A DNA stretch of 64,000 bases, taken from Corynebacterium glaucum (GTDB lineage: Bacteria > Actinomycetota > Actinomycetes > Mycobacteriales > Mycobacteriaceae). The translations under genes were made by a program, and so were the position numbers. The notes under the pieces were generated by a model, which was given only the letters and a program-made list of their open reading frames with translations, searched no databases and was not told the DNA's origin. How positions within the stretch are numbered: the first letter of the stretch is position 1; the number at the start of each line of letters is the position of its first letter. Location of the stretch: contig NZ_CP047358.1 in NCBI RefSeq assembly GCF_030408855.1, positions 744,001 to 808,000 on the forward strand, read 5' to 3'. Of this stretch, positions 59,879-64,000 are shown in pieces.

Positions 59879-61333
59879 TCACTTCTCCGCGCGGGCCACA
59901 ACGCGTGCTCCGCGCAGCGCAACGGTGAGCCCGATAACAACCGGAACTAGACCGACAACGAGCAGGTAGGCGCGCTCGGATGACGGGTTCGTTGAATCGT
60001 AGAGCACCGATGCGGTACCTGCGAGCGATGTGCCGATTGCCATGGTGAGGAAGTACAAGGCCGCGAACCTCGTTCGGAACGCCGCCGGAGCGTGCGCTCC
60101 AGTAGAGGACATGCCGACAGGGCCGATGAACAGTTCGCCGAGCGACATGCACAGCACGCAGCCGGCAAGCGCGAGGAAGGGTGTGCTGGCTTCACCGCCG
60201 CCCACAAACGGCAGCAAAAGGAACATCCCAGCCCCGGCGAGCGCGAGCCCACCGCCCATGACGACATGACGTCTCGGCGCGAACCGGGCCATCGCAAACG
60301 CGATGGGCAGTGAGAACACCAGGATGTAGAACGGGTTGAGAGACTGCGTCCACGGCGCCGGGATGGTGAAATCGCCAATGGTGCGATCAAGGCGTTGATC
60401 TGAGTAAACCGCGAAGACACCTGCGGTTTGAGCGAAGAGACCCCAGTACGCAGTGGAGCAGATGAATAGCGGGATATACGAAAGCACCTTGGAGCGCTCC
60501 TCCTTTGTGGTCTCCGGGGAGGTCAGTGCCTGCACAAACAGACCGACTGCCGCGAGCACAGTGAGAGCAAGCAGACCCATCACGAGCCCGTCGGGCTGGA
60601 GGACATCCGTGGCCAACAGGGCCAAAATGAGCGCGACAAAGGCAGTTCCAGCGGCGACGATCGAAGCGGCGCGTTTCGAAGCAATCGGCTGCGCCGGGCG
60701 CCCGATTGCTTCCTGGCCGAGGACAGCGAGCACCTTTGGACGCAAGGCGAGGTACATCACGGCTCCGGCAACCATGAGCACCGCAGCGGCGCCGAAACCA
60801 ACATGGAAGCCGTACTGCTGCGCCAACCACCCGGTCAAAAGTGGTCCGAAGAGCGCGCCCACATTAATTCCCAGGTAAAAGATCTGAAACGCCGCATCCC
60901 GCGAGCCAGCACGGTCCGGAAATGCAAGTCCCAGCAAGGTGATCGCGGCGGTTTTTAGCAGCCCCGAGCCAAGCGCAATCGCAAGCAGGCCCGCGGCAAG
61001 GCCGGCGTACCCGGGGATGAACGCCAGGCAAAGGTGCCCGGCAACCAACAAACCGCAACCGGTGAGCAGCGTGCGCTCGGGCCCGAAGACTCGATCGCCG
61101 AACCACCCGCCGACGTAGGCGAAGAGATACAGGCACGCACCGTACGCGCCGACAAGTGCGGTGGCCTGCGTTTCTGCCATCCCCAGCTCGCGGTAGAGGT
61201 AATAGACCAGGATGGCCTGCATCCCGTAAAAGCTGAAGCGCTCCCAGGCTTCCACGCCAGCAAGTGCAGCGACAACAGGGCCTTTGGAAGGGGTGCGGGC
61301 ACGAGCGGTTGAACGGTGTTCAAGTTGAGTCAC
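59879..61333 (-). CDS. POT/PTR2-family proton-coupled transporter
   Basis: 484 residues, 14 or so membrane segments. The POT motif is complete: GVEAWERFSFYGMQAILVYY (ExxERFxYG) in helix 1, then YGACLYLFAYVGGWFGDRVF. A conserved LGLAFPDRAGSRDAAFQIFY also matches. POT proteins take up di- and tripeptides and related compounds with protons. The GTG at 61333 follows CATACT by 7 nt, so the mRNA is leaderless. A BioQ-like palindrome lies at codons 4-8 (61310-61322), which suggests regulation with biotin genes. Confidence 0.87.
   Translation of the reverse strand: MTQLEHRSTARARTPSKGPVVAALAGVEAWERFSFYGMQAILVYYLYRELGMAETQATALVGAYGACLYLFAYVGGWFGDRVFGPERTLLTGCGLLVAGHLCLAFIPGYAGLAAGLLAIALGSGLLKTAAITLLGLAFPDRAGSRDAAFQIFYLGINVGALFGPLLTGWLAQQYGFHVGFGAAAVLMVAGAVMYLALRPKVLAVLGQEAIGRPAQPIASKRAASIVAAGTAFVALILALLATDVLQPDGLVMGLLALTVLAAVGLFVQALTSPETTKEERSKVLSYIPLFICSTAYWGLFAQTAGVFAVYSDQRLDRTIGDFTIPAPWTQSLNPFYILVFSLPIAFAMARFAPRRHVVMGGGLALAGAGMFLLLPFVGGGEASTPFLALAGCVLCMSLGELFIGPVGMSSTGAHAPAAFRTRFAALYFLTMAIGTSLAGTASVLYDSTNPSSERAYLLVVGLVPVVIGLTVALRGARVVARAEK
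61310..61322. promoter_or_regulatory. BioQ-like operator at the start of the POT gene
   Basis: TGAAC-GGT-GTTCA, a perfect 5-bp-arm palindrome of the corynebacterial BioQ type. It lies at about +12 to +24 of the leaderless POT transcript. Confidence 0.7.
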
Positions 61334-61387
61334 AAAGAGCAGTATGCACGCAGCTTTAGACTGCTAGGGTCGAATTCGGCAAAATTC

Positions 61388-61400
61388 TGAACACTGTTCA
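61388..61400. promoter_or_regulatory. BioQ-like operator upstream of bioA
   Basis: TGAAC-ACT-GTTCA, a perfect palindrome. TAGGGT (61365-61370) is a fitting -10, so the box lies at about +11 to +23 of the bioA transcript, just before an AAAGGGA ribosome-binding site. Confidence 0.82.
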
Positions 61401-61410
61401 AAGGGACGTC

Positions 61411-62712
61411 ATGAAGGGAGCAGAGGTGGGCCAGCAAATTGCACCGGAGCAAATTGCCGCGATCGATGCGGCGCACATCTGGCACCCTTACGCCGAGCCA
61501 GGACTTTTCACCTACCCCGTCGCATCAACGGGTGGTGCGTACCTCACGCTCGAAGATGGACGCACGCTTATCGACGCCATGAGTTCCTGGTGGGCCGCCA
61601 TCCACGGGCATGGCCACCCTCGCCTGGTCGACGCGGCGAAGGCGCAGATCGACCGAATGAGCCACGTGATGTTCGGCGGGCTCACCCACGCACCTGCAGC
61701 CCGGCTCACGCAGCAGCTGCTCAAGCTCACCGGCGGTCACTTCAACCAAGTCTTCTATTCCGATTCTGGATCGGTCGCGGTCGAAGTTGCGATGAAGATG
61801 GCGCTTCAATACGCGCGCGGCACCGGTCATCCGGAACGCACGAAGTTCCTCACCTGGCGCTCGGGCTATCACGGCGACACGTTCGCCACCATGAGCGTGT
61901 GCGATCCCAACGGTGGCATGCACGCGTTTTGGGGCTCGGCGCTGCAATCACAGGTGTTCGCGCCGGCGCCGCCGGTCACGGGGGCGTCGACAAGCAAGCG
62001 AAGCTCCTACCTTGAGGAGTTCGCATCGCTGATCACCGACGAAATCGCGGCGGTGATCATCGAACCGGTCGTGCAGGGCGCAGGTGGCATGCGGTTCCAC
62101 GACCCCGAGCTCGTGCAGGGGCTTCGCGAGCTTTGCGACGGCGCCGGGTTGCCGCTCATCGCCGATGAAATCGCGACCGGTTTCGGACGCACTGGGAAAT
62201 TGTTCACCACGGTGTCGAATGGGGTTGTGCCCGATATTTTATGCGTGGGCAAGGCGCTGACCGGCGGGTTCACCACGCAGGCTGCAACCCTGGCTACGGA
62301 GAGGATTGCGGCGGGGATGCAGCCCCGAGCGCTCATGCATGGTCCGACATTCATGGCGAACCCGCTCGCGTGCGCGGTGGCGGCAGAGTCGCTCGCGATG
62401 ATTGCAGAGGGCGAGTGGGAGCAGCAGGTAGCGGCGATCGAGCGGGGTCTCGAGCGGGGGCTGGGGCAGCTGCGCGGTGCGCCGGGGGTTGCCGATGTTC
62501 GTGTGCTCGGGGCGATCGGCGTTGTTGAAATGGACCGTGACGTGCCGATGCGCGAAACCACCGAGGCCGCGATGGCACGGGGCGTGTGGATCCGTCCTTT
62601 TGGGCGGCTGATTTACACCATGCCGCCGTATATCTGTACCGAGGATGAAGTAGCGAAGATTTGTGGCGGCATCGCGGCAGCGGTGGACGCAGCGGGAAGG
62701 GTTGAAGCATGA
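61411..62712 (+). CDS. bioA: Adenosylmethionine-8-amino-7-oxononanoate aminotransferase
   Basis: 433 residues, PLP class III aminotransferase. HIWHPYAEPGLFTYPV is the BioA-specific start, then DAMSSWWAAIHGHGHPRLVD, SDSGSVAVEVAMKMALQY, LIADEIATGFGRTGKLF (Asp), and the PLP Lys in CVGKALTGGFTTQA. It converts KAPA to DAPA using SAM. It is followed by bioD with a 4-bp overlap. bioB and bioF are not in the window. Confidence 0.96.
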   Translation: MKGAEVGQQIAPEQIAAIDAAHIWHPYAEPGLFTYPVASTGGAYLTLEDGRTLIDAMSSWWAAIHGHGHPRLVDAAKAQIDRMSHVMFGGLTHAPAARLTQQLLKLTGGHFNQVFYSDSGSVAVEVAMKMALQYARGTGHPERTKFLTWRSGYHGDTFATMSVCDPNGGMHAFWGSALQSQVFAPAPPVTGASTSKRSSYLEEFASLITDEIAAVIIEPVVQGAGGMRFHDPELVQGLRELCDGAGLPLIADEIATGFGRTGKLFTTVSNGVVPDILCVGKALTGGFTTQAATLATERIAAGMQPRALMHGPTFMANPLACAVAAESLAMIAEGEWEQQVAAIERGLERGLGQLRGAPGVADVRVLGAIGVVEMDRDVPMRETTEAAMARGVWIRPFGRLIYTMPPYICTEDEVAKICGGIAAAVDAAGRVEA

Positions 62713-63383
62713 TCATCTGCGTCACCGGAACGAACACCGATGTGGGAAAAACCATTGCCACTGCGGCGCTGGCCAACGTCATCGACCAGGCTGGCTACAA
62801 CGTCATCGCGGCGAAACCCGTGCAAACCGGCACCACGACCGATCCAGGCGATGCTGCCACCGTGACCAGGCTAACCGGGTTGCCTACTGTGCAGGGATGG
62901 GGTTTCCCCGAGCCCCTGGCACCGAACCTTGCAGCGCGCCGAGCAGGGGAGCAGGCACCGTCGTTAAGGGAAGTCGTTCAGTGGGTGCGAGATCTCGATG
63001 CACCCGATCGCACGGTGCTCGTTGAAGGAGCCGGTGGTCTGCTGGTACGCATCGGGGATGATTACTCGCTTGCCGACGTCGCCGTGGAGCTCGACGCACC
63101 GCTAGTGGTGGTGACCTCGCTGGGGTTGGGCAGCTTGAACCTCGCGGAGCTTACGTGTGTGCATGCCCGTCAGCGAGGGCTGGATGTTCTGGGGTTGGTC
63201 GGCGGGGCAATGCCCGCTGAGCCCGACCTGGCCACCGCGCTCAATGTTGAAGAGCTGCCACGCGTGACCGGGGTGCCGTACCTCGGCTCACTTCCGGCAG
63301 GTGCGGGCAAACTTAGCCCTAAGGACTTTGCAGCGATGACACAAGAGGTACTCGGACCACACGCCCGCAGGTTCACCCCGTAG
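62709..63383 (+). CDS. bioD: Dethiobiotin synthetase
   Basis: 224 residues. P-loop CVTGTNTDVGKTIATAALAN at the N-terminus, then AAKPVQTGTTTDPGDAATVT, and the carbamate-binding LVEGAGGLLVRIGDDYSLAD. It closes the ureido ring using CO2 and ATP. It is translationally coupled to bioA (ATGA). Confidence 0.96.
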   Translation: MIICVTGTNTDVGKTIATAALANVIDQAGYNVIAAKPVQTGTTTDPGDAATVTRLTGLPTVQGWGFPEPLAPNLAARRAGEQAPSLREVVQWVRDLDAPDRTVLVEGAGGLLVRIGDDYSLADVAVELDAPLVVVTSLGLGSLNLAELTCVHARQRGLDVLGLVGGAMPAEPDLATALNVEELPRVTGVPYLGSLPAGAGKLSPKDFAAMTQEVLGPHARRFTP

Positions 63384-63388
63384 CCCGA

Positions 63389-63985
63389 TCACGCCCGCTT
63401 CGGCGGCAATGCCTGCGGCGTTCTGTTCTGGCCGGGGTAAGTGCGTTTTGGTACGAACTTCAACGGGTGCGACCAGGCATGGACCGAGCCCCCTCTGGTG
63501 AGGATGACGTAGTCGCCGATCCCAAATTCCGGTTCGAGTTCTTCGGTGATCCGGGAGAACGGCTCCGGTGCTCCCTCAAGCGGTTCAACGGTGACAATCC
63601 ACGGGTAGGAATCCTCAATCGCCACGACAGTGTGGATGCCGCCGCCGTTGTCCTCCCCGGTAAGCCGCAATGATTGATGGACGAAGTCGTTCCACCTTTC
63701 CCATTCCCTCAGTCGGGCCTGCGGCCGCTCCATGAGCAGTAGCCCGAGGAAGAAGATGACTGTCGCAACTAAGACCAGCCACCACTCGCCGAACGAGACA
63801 TACATGAGTGTGGTGCTGCCGATGAACGCCAGAGGTGCCCACGCCCACGCGTGCGGGGTTCGTTGTTGCAACATGCGTGCAAAGCCGAAGGCCACGAGGA
63901 CTCCAGCGATTGCGGGAATGAGGCCGTAGACTCCTCCGCGCGGTTGATCTTCAGCTCCAAGTTCAGTGATCGCGCGAATGATCAT
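63389..63985 (-). CDS. Hypothetical membrane protein (may extend past the window)
   Basis: At least 198 residues. Three membrane segments at about 20-38, 48-65 and 68-86 (for example PAIAGVLVAFGFARML, WWLVLVATVIFFLGLLLMER) are followed by a soluble C-terminal domain of strand-like segments (DSYPWIVTVEPLEGAPEPFS, FGIGDYVILTRGGSVHAW). No family is recognised. The frame stays open to the window edge upstream of the Met at 63985, so the true start may lie outside. It is convergent with bioD. Confidence 0.65.
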   Translation of the reverse strand: MIIRAITELGAEDQPRGGVYGLIPAIAGVLVAFGFARMLQQRTPHAWAWAPLAFIGSTTLMYVSFGEWWLVLVATVIFFLGLLLMERPQARLREWERWNDFVHQSLRLTGEDNGGGIHTVVAIEDSYPWIVTVEPLEGAPEPFSRITEELEPEFGIGDYVILTRGGSVHAWSHPLKFVPKRTYPGQNRTPQALPPKRA

Positions 63986-64000
63986 GCATATGGCAAGGGC

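Overview
The window is a chromosomal segment of a high-GC Corynebacterium, probably not C. glutamicum itself. The evidence is gene order and family content: the rpsR-rpsN-rpmG-rpmB cluster, an MprAB-PepD-Mog block, galU-glp(moeA)-rimJ-glpR, a DUF348/G5 Rpf2, a long-form Gap, Pmt, BetP, PPK2 and a BioQ-type biotin box. Most genes are housekeeping or conserved in the genus. Many appear to be transcribed without a leader: a TANNNT -10 hexamer lies 7-9 nt before the start codon. I used that to choose many starts.

Layout. 1-3.1 kb: end of an unknown gene, a TetR regulator, four small ribosomal proteins lacking zinc cysteines, a decayed DUF418 gene and mscL. 3.3-3.9 kb: rpmE-rpmF. 4.0-8.4 kb: an envelope-stress type two-component system, HtrA/PepD protease, Mog and a small protein. 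8.4-14.2 kb: SAF-domain protein, 5-formyl-THF cyclo-ligase, galU, the gephyrin-like division protein Glp with its membrane partner, RimJ and tRNA-Ala. 14.2-17.3 kb: a copper module (csoR, CopB-type ATPase, divergent CDF-like transporter) with a clear CsoR operator. 17.3-22.2 kb: a patchwork accessory islet. It holds an MFS-TetR cassette between two 39-bp direct repeats, a 5'-truncated ThDP enzyme, an AT-rich regulator/membrane-protein pair with a palindromic operator, a truncated serine recombinase and a truncated tag gene.

22.2-43.2 kb: mostly core genes (DoxX, zinc-finger anti-sigma-like protein, pmt, rsmI, betP, metG, hydrolase, tatD, rpf2, ksgA, ispE, exonuclease, ABC-F, TraB-like, ppk2, AAG, HAD, enoyl-CoA hydratase, acid phosphatase). 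43.4-44.8 kb: gap. 44.9-47.2 kb: a two-gene operon that looks like sqdB-sqdX (UDP-sulfoquinovose synthase plus sulfoquinovosyl-type glycosyltransferase). 47.3-49.4 kb: an orphan VirD4/TraG-like coupling ATPase. 49.4-58.4 kb: SWIM protein, a heterodimeric ABC exporter whose two nucleotide-binding domains have decayed in complementary ways, a DASS transporter, DUF2200, YihY and SDR genes. 58.4-59.9 kb: a hipBA toxin-antitoxin module with a threefold operator. 59.9-63.4 kb: a POT transporter divergent from bioAD, each side carrying a BioQ-like box.

The observations I find most worth following are the possible sulfolipid operon, the putative biotin-regulated POT transporter, the direct-repeat-flanked MFS cassette, the half-dead ABC heterodimer and the orphan coupling protein.
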